64,000 nt of DNA from a virus. The translations under genes and the position numbers were made by a program. The notes below the pieces were generated by a model. The model saw nothing but the letters and a program-made list of their open reading frames with translations. It ran no database searches and was not told the DNA's origin. This document shows, piece after piece, positions 8,360-18,404 of the stretch (position 1 is the first letter of the stretch; each line of letters begins with the position of its first letter). The DNA lies in the IMG/VR virus record IMGVR_UViG_3300044730_000647, positions 1 to 64,000 of that record; one strand, 5' to 3'.

Positions 8360-11300
8360 TGGCTGACGAACAAATTGTAACCAGTATAGTCGCCAAAGCC
8401 GACTTGTCTAGCCTTGTGTCTGAAGTACACAGGGCTAGTTCTAGTCTCCAACAATTACAAAGAGAACTTCTTTCATCGAATAGAGCAATATCTGCTTCAA
8501 CAAAATTAGCAAATAACTTATTTAGAGATACACTAACTGGAAGCGGACAGTTTTCTAGTCACTTTGTAAACCTTAATTCTGATGTAGATAAGTTTGGTAA
8601 AAACCTAGACTCTGGAAGATTAAAGCTTAAGAACTATTTCCAGACATTTAGAGAGCATGCTACAACTCAAAAGGGAATGATAAGGGAGCTTGCCAAAGAG
8701 CAGGTAATGCTTCAAAACTCAGTTCTACAACCTTTAGGTAGAAATGCTCAAGGTCTAATGCAGTACAACGTTATGATTCCAAGAGGTTTGGATGCCGTAA
8801 AAAATAGCGCACAGCTAGCTCGCATGGAACTTCAGATAATGAATCGTGCACTATCTGAAGGAGCAGGATCTTTAATTAACTGGGGTAAAAATACCCAGTG
8901 GGCAGGTCGTCAGCTTACAGTTGGACTTACAGTTCCATTAACAATGTTCGGTGCTGCAGCAGGAAAAGCTTTTAGAGAAGCAGACCAAGAGCTTGTAAGA
9001 CTTACAAAAGTTTATGGTGGGCTAGCTGCAACTTCTGCAACCGACTTAAAAGCAATTAGAGAAGAAGTTGTACAGACAGCAAAATCTTTATCTCAAACAA
9101 TGGGAGCTTCTTTTAAAGATACGATTGCCCTAGGTGCAGATATTGCGGCAACTGGAAAGATGGGCAACGACCTTTTAGGTTCCATAGAAGAAACAACCAG
9201 ACTTGCAATCCTTGGAGAAGTAGATAGACAAGATGCCATGAAGGCTACTCTTTCAATTCAAACAGCTTTTAAGCAAAATACACAACAGCTTACAGAATCA
9301 ATTAACTTTCTTAACGCAGTTGAAAACCAGACTTCTACAACACTTAATGACTTAGTGGAAGCAATTCCAAAAGCTGGTCCAGTTATACAGCAGCTCGGAG
9401 GCAGCATTGAAGATTTAGCTCTTTACATGACTGCAATGAGAGAGGGTGGAATTAACGCATCTGAAGGTGCAAACGCATTAAAGTCAGGTTTGGCTTCTCT
9501 TATTAATCCAACAAAGCAAACAGTTGGCATGATGTCTGATTTCGGCATAGATGTTCTGGGTATGGTTGCAAAAAATACTGGAAACACAACTGGAATGCTT
9601 ACAGATTTACAAACAGCTCTTAACAAACTAGATCCTTTAAGCAAAGCTAGAGCACTAGAACAAATGTTTGGTAAATTCCAGTTTGCAAGAATGAGCGCAC
9701 TCCTAAACAACCTTGGAAAAGAAGGAAGCCAGACGCTTCAGGTTATGGATTTAATGAAAGCAAGTACTTCAGATTTGGCGGGAATTGCAGAGCGAGAATT
9801 AGGAATGATTACAGAGTCTGCATCTGGTAAATATAGAAAGGCAATGGAAAGCCTTAAAGCAGAGCTTGCAAGCGTTGGAGAAGAGTTTCTTGGAGTAGCA
9901 ACAAAGCTTATAAATGCAGCATCAAAAATTCTAAACTTCTTTACTGAGTTGCCAACACCAATTAAAAAAGCTCTCACATTTATGGCAGGATTTACAGCAT
10001 TAGTTGGTCCACTAATTATGTTAACTGGTGTACTTGCTAACTTCTTTGGTTATATAACAAAGGGAATAGTCCAGCTTAGATCTTTCTTTATGAGAGCAAA
10101 TGGATGGAAGATGCTTACTCCAGAAATTATTGCTGCTCAAAAAGCAGCAGAAATGGTTGAGAATGCATTTTATTCAGATGCCGCTGCAGCTCAAGTTCTT
10201 CATAATGCATTACAAAAACTTGTTTTAGATTATCAAAACCTTCAAGCAGCATCAATGAAGAGCGCAGTTCCAGTAAACGCAGGAGTGTCTACAGTTGCTG
10301 GAAATGCAATTGTTGCTCCTGCTCATGGAAGAAGAGTAGTTGACCCTAACGATCCATATGTTGGAGATCTTAATACTAGAGCAATGTCTCACATTAGACC
10401 AAGAGATCCTAATAACCCAGCCACCTTGTTTGGTGGTGTGCCAGGAGCTATACCAGTAAATAGAGGAATATCTAGAACCCCTCAAATTTATATGCACGAT
10501 AGACTTCCGAATGTTGAAGGGCTAACAAGTGTAAAGGGAATATCAACAGGAATTGTTGCGCCAGAGGCTGCAAAATTCCATGCGTTGATGGCAACTCTAG
10601 GAATGCAAACAGAGCAAGAAGTTGCAAATCTAAAGAAAACAATTGCAATGGGTGGAACGGTAAGCAGAGAACTGCTAGATACATTCGATGATATTCTTCC
10701 AATAACTCAAAGATTTGCAGATAGCGCAGCAACTCAATCTGCATTAATTGTTCAACAAATGAGAAATGCAGAAATTACTGTTGATCAAGCAAAAGCAAGA
10801 ATACTTGCACTTAATGCACAAATAGAAGCAGACATGGGATCAGCAGTAAGTATGTATGCTGCTGGACGAGGAAGAACAATTGATTTAACAAGAGCTCCAA
10901 TGATGGATCAACCAGTTGTTGATGCTAATGGACAGTTTACACTTAGAGATTTGTATAAGAAAAAGACAAATGCTGCCGTCATGGAAGAGTTTGGAAGAGT
11001 CCGTGGTGTAAGAACATTTGGCGCACCTTACAGTATTCAAACAACAAGAATGCCTAAATTTAATATAGGTGGAGACATTGAATCATTTGGTCCAAACAAA
11101 ACAGTGGTTTCAGGACCATCTTCAGTAGACTATGATGATAGATTGGGAAGTGTTCCACTAGGCGGATATGTTTTGAACCAGCAAGCTGCAATGGATCCAG
11201 CAAATGCCCCATTAGTTGCAATGGCTCCAAGCACATATTTAAATGACGGTGGAAATATTACAGCAGCTCTTACTCCACGGGAAGTAGTTTTTGGTCCTCA

Positions 11301-14300
11301 AATTCAAAGAATGCCTGAGCTTTATGCAGCAGTTGATGCAGCAAATAGCGGATACAATTTTGGTGGGCAGATTATGAACGGTATTCCTGGCTATGGGAAG
11401 AAGACAGATAAGACACCATCTAGCAAGATGGACGAAAGACTATTTAAAAAACAATACAAAGAATATTTAAGATTTATAAATAATCCAAGATATGAAGATG
11501 ATCTAAGAATTAGAATGATTATGCTGGATGCAGCAGAGCTGGCTGGAACTGCAGGAATGCCAGTAGATGAAGCTATTAAGAAAGCAACATCTAACTTTGA
11601 TAAAGCAAAGATGATGTCTGGTGGATCTGATGAAGAGTTCGTTAAGATAAGAATTAAACAGGTACAAAATTTAGAAAAGAAGTATCCAAAGTTACGTGTT
11701 AAGAATGCTAAAACAGCTCAAGAAAGCAAGAGCAACGCTTTAAATTATAAGCTAAATGATGTTAGAGATGCTATGATGGATAAAAATCGTTTTCCAAATT
11801 TTGTTGGAGTAAAGGATTTAATAGAAGCGGTTTCACCAACAACATTTAAAAATAAAGATGGTATGCCAATTATTCAAGGATTGCATGAAAGAGCACATTT
11901 TAGAAGACGTAAAGATCTTGGATATATGACTAGTGGCTATATGGGATTAGCTGCAGTACTACCTCCTGGAATAAATAACATAATGAGCAGACTTGAAGGA
12001 ATTGGTCTCTCTAGAGATGTTCTAAATTTAAATGCAGCAGATGCAAGAGAAAACTTCGAGCTAGCCTTAAAGCGCACAGGAATGGATAAGTTTGCAACAG
12101 TAGATGATCTATATGCCGCAGTTCAAGATGATGGAAAGTTTAAAACCAAATCTGAATATGAATCAGGAAGAGTTGTTAGGGCAACTAAAGAGCAAAAAAA
12201 TTCTTTACGGATGTTTTTAGAAGCAGCTGCAAAAAGACAAAGATGGCTACCAACAAGACCTCCTAGGCTTGTTATGGGTGGATACAATCTTGGCGGAATG
12301 ATTCCAGGTGGATACATATCTAGGGGCAGATCAAATTATGGAAATATTGCTCCTGCATTAAGATTGCTTGCACCAGATAAACAATTAAAGATTTTAGCAA
12401 AGGCAAGAGAATTAAGCTCAAGAAGCTCGCTAGGCAAGTTTGCCGATATGCCAGTAACTGAGTATGGGCATCAAATTTCTGCAAGCACAGGGATGAGTTA
12501 TCCTGTACCTGGTGTATCTGGATTGTATAAGGTCGGTAACAAAAAAGTTTTTGTTAAAGGTGTTCCTAATGAATTAACTGCCGTCCATGAGCCAATTGGC
12601 ACTCAAATTGCAAGAGATCTTTTTGGAATACATTCTCCAGTACAAACAGCTAGGACAGTTGCAAATCCAGTAGATCCAACAAAAAGAACCAAGCTACTTG
12701 CTTTAGAATCAGATTACGACCCACGCTTTGCAAACACTAATGTGCCATGGGATGAAGATACAGTGCTCAGACAGCTTGCTAATTCTCTTCTTTTAAACAA
12801 CAAAGATTTATCTAGAGCAAACGTGTATGGTAATTTTAATCCAGATGTTGGGCAAGCTGGAGTATTACCTAAAGCATCTGGCAATACACGTCTTGCAACA
12901 GCTGATGAAATGAACTCTATGGAAAAGCAAGCAATGATTAATCTACTTGCCGTTAAAGGTGGAGCAAGAAAAGATTTCGCACGTGACACTGCACCAATAA
13001 TTTCTAAGATGAGTCCGAAAAAATATGGTCGACGAATGAAGAAAATATTAGAAGATGCTCGTCCAAAATTATTAAAAATAATAAATGATTTACCTGTAGA
13101 TCTTAGACCTCCTTATCAAGCAATGCTTAAAAGATTGGATGATGGTATAGAGGTTGATTGGAGTCAATATCATGCCGTGCATGCTAATCCAAAATATCTT
13201 AATGCTGGAGGTCCAGTTGGTGGCGGCCCAATTAAGCCAGGAAGACGTGCCTATGGTCGAAAAGATGGTTCACGTAGACCAGGAAACCCTGCTGCAAGAG
13301 CTAATTGGGAAGCGGAACAACGTGCACAAAGAGAAAGAGATTTAGCAGCAGAAAGATCTAGGGCTTCATCTCGTCAAATTACTGGTCAACAGGCTTTAAC
13401 AACAGGATTAGGAAGAGAAGCAGTTAGATCTGGAACAACAAGCTTCTACAACCCTGGACAAGTAATGGTTAACAATATGATCGACCCATTTAGAAATTCA
13501 GCAGCAATGAAAACTCAATATTTATCAGCAGCTTTTAGATCTATGGGAAATTCAATTAAGGTAGACTCTATGCAGCTAGCAAAAGCTATAGATATAAATG
13601 CAAGAGTTATTACTCAGTCTATAAAGAATACTGCTACAACCATGAGCAGTTCTGTAAGATCAGCTGCCACATCAACATTAAATTTTGCCAGAAGAGCACA
13701 AAACGCAATCATAAGAGAGCAAAATGCATTTGCAGCAGCTAGATATCCTGTTGGACAAGCACCAGCACAAGGATTCTTTGGCCCAGGTTTTGTTGGAAAT
13801 TACAAGGATTTGGGCGATAATATTCAGTCTAGAAAAGTAGGAACTCTAGGAATGAGAAGAACAGAGTACCTTGTAGACGGAAACGTAATGACCGCAAAGC
13901 AAGCTAAAGCTGAAGGAATAAATATCCCAAGAAGATACAATGGTATGAGTATGGGTTCTCAAATGGGAATTGGAATGGCTGGATCAATGGGCGGAATGGC
14001 ATTGATGAGCAAAGAAAAGGTTAACATCCTAGGAAAAGAAATGTCAGGTATGAATGTTGGCATGGGTGTTATGGCTGCTACTTCAATACTTCCAATGCTT
14101 CCATGGGGTAAAGTTGGTACTGGCATAAAGTCTGCTGGAACTGCGCTAAAAGGATTTTCATTGTCAATGAGCGGGCTAGCAAAATTTGGAGCTATGCTTG
14201 CAAGATTTGCTAAGGGCTTTGGTTTAATAGGAGCAGCAATAACGGTTGCAACTGCAGCATTTAAAATTTATAAGGATTATAAAGATGCTCAGCAAGATGC

Positions 14301-17300
14301 TTCTATAGGACTTTCTATGACAGCTAAAGCTGCGGAGCAGGCTGGAATAAAGTATTTTAATCTTAAAGAAACCATGCAAGGCTACATAGATAAACAAAAA
14401 TTAGCAACCGCAGCAGCCAAGGGTGCAGAAGGAAACTCAATTGGTATGCCTGGACTACCTCAATCAATAGAGGAACTAAAGAAGGCAAAAGAAGAAGGAA
14501 AACAATTAAAAGATGTAATTGAATCCTTAAATAGATCAGAAACAACAGCAGAAACACAAAGATTAATTAATAATCAAAAAGCACAAATGGTTGCTGCTGG
14601 AATGAGCGTTGAAGAAGCAAATAAAAAAATATACGGTGCTTTAGCAAATAGCAATAAAGCCTCTCAAGCATACAAACTGCTTGCAAATACAGAATTTGGA
14701 GCAATAACAGATAAAGCTACAGCGGCAGAATTTTCTGTTGGAAATTTGGTAAACACCTTAAGCAAAGGAACAGGAACTGCTGATTGGTATAAAGAGGTAG
14801 GAAACGGTTTTGAAGGACTAATAGGTGTATTTTCTGAAGCAACAAAATCTTTAGTTGGAACAAAAGATGAGCTTGGAAATGTTATAGATGAGTTTAAAGC
14901 TTATGAAATGGTTATGTCTAAAGCAGAAACAAATAACCCAGGCATGAATAAAGAAATAGGTAGAGACGTATACTTAAATCTTCAAAAAACACAACCTTTG
15001 CTAGCGGGAATCATTAATGAATCAGACACTATAAAGGGAATACTTGCAAAGTGGAAACTTTTTACTGCTGGAATAAATATTGATCTAAGCAAAATAGATT
15101 CTACTCTAGCATCAAAACTTGCTGGATTTACTTCAGCAATCGGAACAGGAATCTCCCAGCTAACACAAGCTGCTGATTCTGCTACCACATACGCGACTGT
15201 TGGATCTGCTTTATCTAAACTTCAAAAAACAATTGCTGCAACTTCTGCAGCAGCTCAAAGAGCAAATGCAGCTTCTCAAAGAAGTGCACAGGAAGAATTA
15301 AAAGCAATTGCTAAAAAAATTAAGCTTATAGATGAAGAAAAAAATAAAAAGCTGGAGGCCTTAAGAGCAACTCAAGATGCATCAAATTATGCATTGCAAT
15401 TACAAAAGCTTCAGATAGAATATGCAGATGCTGTCTCTCGTGGAGACATGGCTGCAGCAAATCAAGCCAAGTTGGATATAGATCAACTCACACTTAATAG
15501 ACAAGCCGACCTTGCTCAAAAAGCAATAGAGGATGCAGCAAATAAAGCAAAGGCACCTTTAGAAAAAGATGCACAAGCAATACAAGACGCACAAGATAAA
15601 AAGAATACTGTTTTTCAAAATAATCAAGATAACTCTGCAGTAGCAGCTGATATAAAAGAATCTCTTGAAAAATTCCAGCTAACGTATAACGAGCTTAGTA
15701 CAAGAGCTGTTAACGCACAGCTTCTTTCAGGTAAAGATAGAGTTGAAGAAGAAGCAGATATTAAGAAACAGCTTATTAGTTTCCTAAAAGAAATGCAAAA
15801 GGCTGGTACTGGACCAGGCCTGCTTGCACAAACAATAAGAAATGCATTCCCAGGATATTTTAATTCAGACGGAAAGCCAAAAGTTCCTGAAACAGTAACT
15901 ACTGGATCTCCAACTGGATTTGATGCACAGGGAAGACCTATTCTTTCAACAAATACAACAGTAAACAATGATTCTCTTTCCCAGTTTAATAAAGATATTG
16001 CAGCTGTAAGCAAGCTAGCAGTTGCTATAACTGGAAATGTTACTTTGAGAAAATTACGTGACGACCTTGTGGAAGCACTAGGTAAGTATAAGGGTGATAT
16101 TAAATACGGATCAAAGGCTCAAGCATTAGAAGTTAAAGGTAGCAAGTATGATAAGTATTTGCAAGAAGACGGAAGCTTAAATTCTCAAGGTAGAAGAGCT
16201 TTAATGAAGGACAATAAATTAGGAGCAGATCAGTTCTTTACATATAAAGGAAAGACATATAGGGGGCAGGGAGCTGGCGCAGATGACTTATTGCCAGCAG
16301 TTTTGCAAAAAGCAGATGGCGGATATATAAAACACTTTAATCCAGGAGGAAAAGTTACTGGTCCAGGAACGGCAACATCGGATTCTATTCCAGCAATGCT
16401 TTCAGATGGAGAGTATGTATTTAGTGCAAAGGCTGTAGACGCCGCTGGTGGTGCAGATGTTGTAGATGGTTGGCACAAAGCACTTAGAAGAGCAGATGGC
16501 GGTCCAATTCTTACATCACCAAGACAAAAGAAACCAGGTGTTCCATATTCAAGATCTGGAAGACCGATAGGAAATCCTTTTGGACAATACTGGGGAGAGC
16601 TTTCAAGATTTATTGGACCACGTAGTCCAGGCATGGATATTTGGGGCGGAACAGAAATACCAGGACTTAAGTTTACTGGAAAGGTTCCACAGCATTCAGA
16701 CTACATGCATCAGATGCTTGAGCAGCCACGCAAGCCATTTACAAGCCCAGGAATGGGTCTAGACAAAGACCCTATGCGCCTTGCAGGCTCTGGAGCCTCT
16801 ATGGGCGGTATCGGTAATGGAGCCTATGGACTAGGGCCACTCATGTTTGCAAACGGTGGTCCAGTATCTTCGTTTGGGTATCATGCAAAGCCAGACCCAA
16901 AACAATCATTCTTAAATAGAATTCTATTTGGAGTAAAGTATGTTGGGGGGCCACAGCCAACGCAATTAGGTGTTCCATTTGGTCCTGGTGGAGTAGCAAA
17001 AATTGCTAAAATGTTAGCAAATATTAAAGAAGCAAAAGCGTTTACACATTTTGCTCATTCTCCTATAGATTCATTACAGCCATCAATAGGAAGAAAAAGC
17101 CCAGCAATGGCAAACTTTGGTCTTGGCACTTATGGATCCACTAAGGGGATATTTGAGGGCGCACAATTTGGAGAAGTGGCACATAAACTAAGCTTGTCAC
17201 CATTTGCTTGGATTAAAACAGCTTTAGGTAAAGGACCGATTGACGATGCTGGATTGGCATTAGAGGCAGCGGCATTTAATAAAGCAACAGGATCAAAAAT

Positions 17301-17814
17301 TAGTGGAAGCTCAATGTATTTACACAATGAAGATTTTGTAAAATTCTTATCTAGCAGAGGATACACTGGTTATAAAACTGGAGACATAGTTACAAATTGG
17401 AAAGTTGGTTCCCCAGGATTTGGTTTAAAAACCTCACTAGGAAAAGTTCCTTTCGGTGGTATTCCAAAGTCTACATCTTCTCAAACAATTGATCCACCTA
17501 GCGGACTAATCCTTGCCAACGGTGGTTTTGTTACTAAATCTCTTTCAAACCTTGGCGTACCGATGTTTGAAAATGGAATTAATATGGTTCCTGCAAATAT
17601 GCTTGCGATGCTTCATAAAGATGAAGCAGTTATCCCAGCTAACATGAATCCATTTAATCCAAATGCTACGGCGGCAGCAACAGGATCAGTATATAATATA
17701 AATGTAGAATTAAATGGAACAAACGTGACAGCAAAAGATGTTGCACTAGAAATACGTAATGAGATGAGATTAAAAGAAATGGCAGCTGGAGTAAATAGAA
17801 AGGTTGGGTCATAA
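8359..17814 (+). CDS. Tape measure protein with extra enzyme-like modules
   Basis: 3151 residues from a GTG start in the stop of the chaperone frame. Residues ~150-480 carry the TP901-type tape measure core (LVRLTKVYGG, IAATGKMGND, YMTAMREGGINASEGANALKSG). Hydrophobic Gly/Ala segments lie near 540-570 and 1870-1980; a coiled coil spans about 2290-2440. Gly-rich hinges of the type GG-x(n)-GPG...SDSIPAMLSDGEYVF recur near 915, 975, 2680 and 3085 and separate non-helical modules. One (about 1385-1610) resembles a kinase fold: Lys1400 in VFVK, Glu1411, and Asp1483/Asn1488 in NKDLSRANV. Another (about 2890-3040) resembles an ADP-ribosyltransferase. The family sets tail length and enters the host with the DNA. 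Tape measure call certain; modules are inference. Confidence 0.93.
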   Translation: MADEQIVTSIVAKADLSSLVSEVHRASSSLQQLQRELLSSNRAISASTKLANNLFRDTLTGSGQFSSHFVNLNSDVDKFGKNLDSGRLKLKNYFQTFREHATTQKGMIRELAKEQVMLQNSVLQPLGRNAQGLMQYNVMIPRGLDAVKNSAQLARMELQIMNRALSEGAGSLINWGKNTQWAGRQLTVGLTVPLTMFGAAAGKAFREADQELVRLTKVYGGLAATSATDLKAIREEVVQTAKSLSQTMGASFKDTIALGADIAATGKMGNDLLGSIEETTRLAILGEVDRQDAMKATLSIQTAFKQNTQQLTESINFLNAVENQTSTTLNDLVEAIPKAGPVIQQLGGSIEDLALYMTAMREGGINASEGANALKSGLASLINPTKQTVGMMSDFGIDVLGMVAKNTGNTTGMLTDLQTALNKLDPLSKARALEQMFGKFQFARMSALLNNLGKEGSQTLQVMDLMKASTSDLAGIAERELGMITESASGKYRKAMESLKAELASVGEEFLGVATKLINAASKILNFFTELPTPIKKALTFMAGFTALVGPLIMLTGVLANFFGYITKGIVQLRSFFMRANGWKMLTPEIIAAQKAAEMVENAFYSDAAAAQVLHNALQKLVLDYQNLQAASMKSAVPVNAGVSTVAGNAIVAPAHGRRVVDPNDPYVGDLNTRAMSHIRPRDPNNPATLFGGVPGAIPVNRGISRTPQIYMHDRLPNVEGLTSVKGISTGIVAPEAAKFHALMATLGMQTEQEVANLKKTIAMGGTVSRELLDTFDDILPITQRFADSAATQSALIVQQMRNAEITVDQAKARILALNAQIEADMGSAVSMYAAGRGRTIDLTRAPMMDQPVVDANGQFTLRDLYKKKTNAAVMEEFGRVRGVRTFGAPYSIQTTRMPKFNIGGDIESFGPNKTVVSGPSSVDYDDRLGSVPLGGYVLNQQAAMDPANAPLVAMAPSTYLNDGGNITAALTPREVVFGPQIQRMPELYAAVDAANSGYNFGGQIMNGIPGYGKKTDKTPSSKMDERLFKKQYKEYLRFINNPRYEDDLRIRMIMLDAAELAGTAGMPVDEAIKKATSNFDKAKMMSGGSDEEFVKIRIKQVQNLEKKYPKLRVKNAKTAQESKSNALNYKLNDVRDAMMDKNRFPNFVGVKDLIEAVSPTTFKNKDGMPIIQGLHERAHFRRRKDLGYMTSGYMGLAAVLPPGINNIMSRLEGIGLSRDVLNLNAADARENFELALKRTGMDKFATVDDLYAAVQDDGKFKTKSEYESGRVVRATKEQKNSLRMFLEAAAKRQRWLPTRPPRLVMGGYNLGGMIPGGYISRGRSNYGNIAPALRLLAPDKQLKILAKARELSSRSSLGKFADMPVTEYGHQISASTGMSYPVPGVSGLYKVGNKKVFVKGVPNELTAVHEPIGTQIARDLFGIHSPVQTARTVANPVDPTKRTKLLALESDYDPRFANTNVPWDEDTVLRQLANSLLLNNKDLSRANVYGNFNPDVGQAGVLPKASGNTRLATADEMNSMEKQAMINLLAVKGGARKDFARDTAPIISKMSPKKYGRRMKKILEDARPKLLKIINDLPVDLRPPYQAMLKRLDDGIEVDWSQYHAVHANPKYLNAGGPVGGGPIKPGRRAYGRKDGSRRPGNPAARANWEAEQRAQRERDLAAERSRASSRQITGQQALTTGLGREAVRSGTTSFYNPGQVMVNNMIDPFRNSAAMKTQYLSAAFRSMGNSIKVDSMQLAKAIDINARVITQSIKNTATTMSSSVRSAATSTLNFARRAQNAIIREQNAFAAARYPVGQAPAQGFFGPGFVGNYKDLGDNIQSRKVGTLGMRRTEYLVDGNVMTAKQAKAEGINIPRRYNGMSMGSQMGIGMAGSMGGMALMSKEKVNILGKEMSGMNVGMGVMAATSILPMLPWGKVGTGIKSAGTALKGFSLSMSGLAKFGAMLARFAKGFGLIGAAITVATAAFKIYKDYKDAQQDASIGLSMTAKAAEQAGIKYFNLKETMQGYIDKQKLATAAAKGAEGNSIGMPGLPQSIEELKKAKEEGKQLKDVIESLNRSETTAETQRLINNQKAQMVAAGMSVEEANKKIYGALANSNKASQAYKLLANTEFGAITDKATAAEFSVGNLVNTLSKGTGTADWYKEVGNGFEGLIGVFSEATKSLVGTKDELGNVIDEFKAYEMVMSKAETNNPGMNKEIGRDVYLNLQKTQPLLAGIINESDTIKGILAKWKLFTAGINIDLSKIDSTLASKLAGFTSAIGTGISQLTQAADSATTYATVGSALSKLQKTIAATSAAAQRANAASQRSAQEELKAIAKKIKLIDEEKNKKLEALRATQDASNYALQLQKLQIEYADAVSRGDMAAANQAKLDIDQLTLNRQADLAQKAIEDAANKAKAPLEKDAQAIQDAQDKKNTVFQNNQDNSAVAADIKESLEKFQLTYNELSTRAVNAQLLSGKDRVEEEADIKKQLISFLKEMQKAGTGPGLLAQTIRNAFPGYFNSDGKPKVPETVTTGSPTGFDAQGRPILSTNTTVNNDSLSQFNKDIAAVSKLAVAITGNVTLRKLRDDLVEALGKYKGDIKYGSKAQALEVKGSKYDKYLQEDGSLNSQGRRALMKDNKLGADQFFTYKGKTYRGQGAGADDLLPAVLQKADGGYIKHFNPGGKVTGPGTATSDSIPAMLSDGEYVFSAKAVDAAGGADVVDGWHKALRRADGGPILTSPRQKKPGVPYSRSGRPIGNPFGQYWGELSRFIGPRSPGMDIWGGTEIPGLKFTGKVPQHSDYMHQMLEQPRKPFTSPGMGLDKDPMRLAGSGASMGGIGNGAYGLGPLMFANGGPVSSFGYHAKPDPKQSFLNRILFGVKYVGGPQPTQLGVPFGPGGVAKIAKMLANIKEAKAFTHFAHSPIDSLQPSIGRKSPAMANFGLGTYGSTKGIFEGAQFGEVAHKLSLSPFAWIKTALGKGPIDDAGLALEAAAFNKATGSKISGSSMYLHNEDFVKFLSSRGYTGYKTGDIVTNWKVGSPGFGLKTSLGKVPFGGIPKSTSSQTIDPPSGLILANGGFVTKSLSNLGVPMFENGINMVPANMLAMLHKDEAVIPANMNPFNPNATAAATGSVYNINVELNGTNVTAKDVALEIRNEMRLKEMAAGVNRKVGS

Positions 17815-18404
17815 TGAGTTTTCAAAATTTAAGTAAAGGCTCAATTTTATACATAGAGGCACTAGACCCATTTGCAATTGATACAGCAAACAACTCATTT
17901 GATTACAAAGGAGCGTCTGTTGTTGCACCAGGTAATTCATATACATCATCTGTAGCAACTAGAAACAACTTGTCCTACAGCTCTAAAAATCAATTAAGAT
18001 TTAGAAGAGTTACTGAGCATAATAGACAGCCAATCTCAATAGATACAAACAGAATTGAGCAATCGTCTAGAATGTCAAATGGCACACTCAGAAAATATTT
18101 TGTTGCTGATAAACTTACCATAAATATTTCATGGGAAATGCTACCTTCTTTTAGAAATGAAACAGTTGACGGTGCCTGGGGCGCAGAAGATTTAAAAAAC
18201 TTTTATGAAAGTTCTGCTGGTAGACTACCTTTTAGAATTAAATTAAACCCAACAGTTTTTAGTACAGATTTAATTGAGCAATCTGATGGAGCCTTATCAG
18301 ATGACTATACTTACACAGTAATGTTTACATCTTGCAGTTTTTCAGTTATTAAAAGAGGACTACAAACATTTTGGAGTGTTGACATATCTTTGGAGCAGGT
18401 ATGA
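17814..18404 (+). CDS. Distal tail protein (putative)
   Basis: 196 residues; its ATG overlaps the tape measure stop codon by one base. It is beta-rich and ends in strands such as YTVMFTSCSFSVIKRG and TFWSVDISLEQV, as in Dit-type tail proteins that cap the tube before the hub. It overlaps the next gene by 4 nt (ATGA), so the two are coupled. The assignment rests mainly on position. Confidence 0.6.
   Translation: MSFQNLSKGSILYIEALDPFAIDTANNSFDYKGASVVAPGNSYTSSVATRNNLSYSSKNQLRFRRVTEHNRQPISIDTNRIEQSSRMSNGTLRKYFVADKLTINISWEMLPSFRNETVDGAWGAEDLKNFYESSAGRLPFRIKLNPTVFSTDLIEQSDGALSDDYTYTVMFTSCSFSVIKRGLQTFWSVDISLEQV

Noticed and set aside
11881-11900. HERAH (His1176-Glu-x2-His) in the tape measure as a zinc protease site
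   Set aside because: The motif is short, has no recognisable third ligand, and is followed by a basic stretch; it may be chance.
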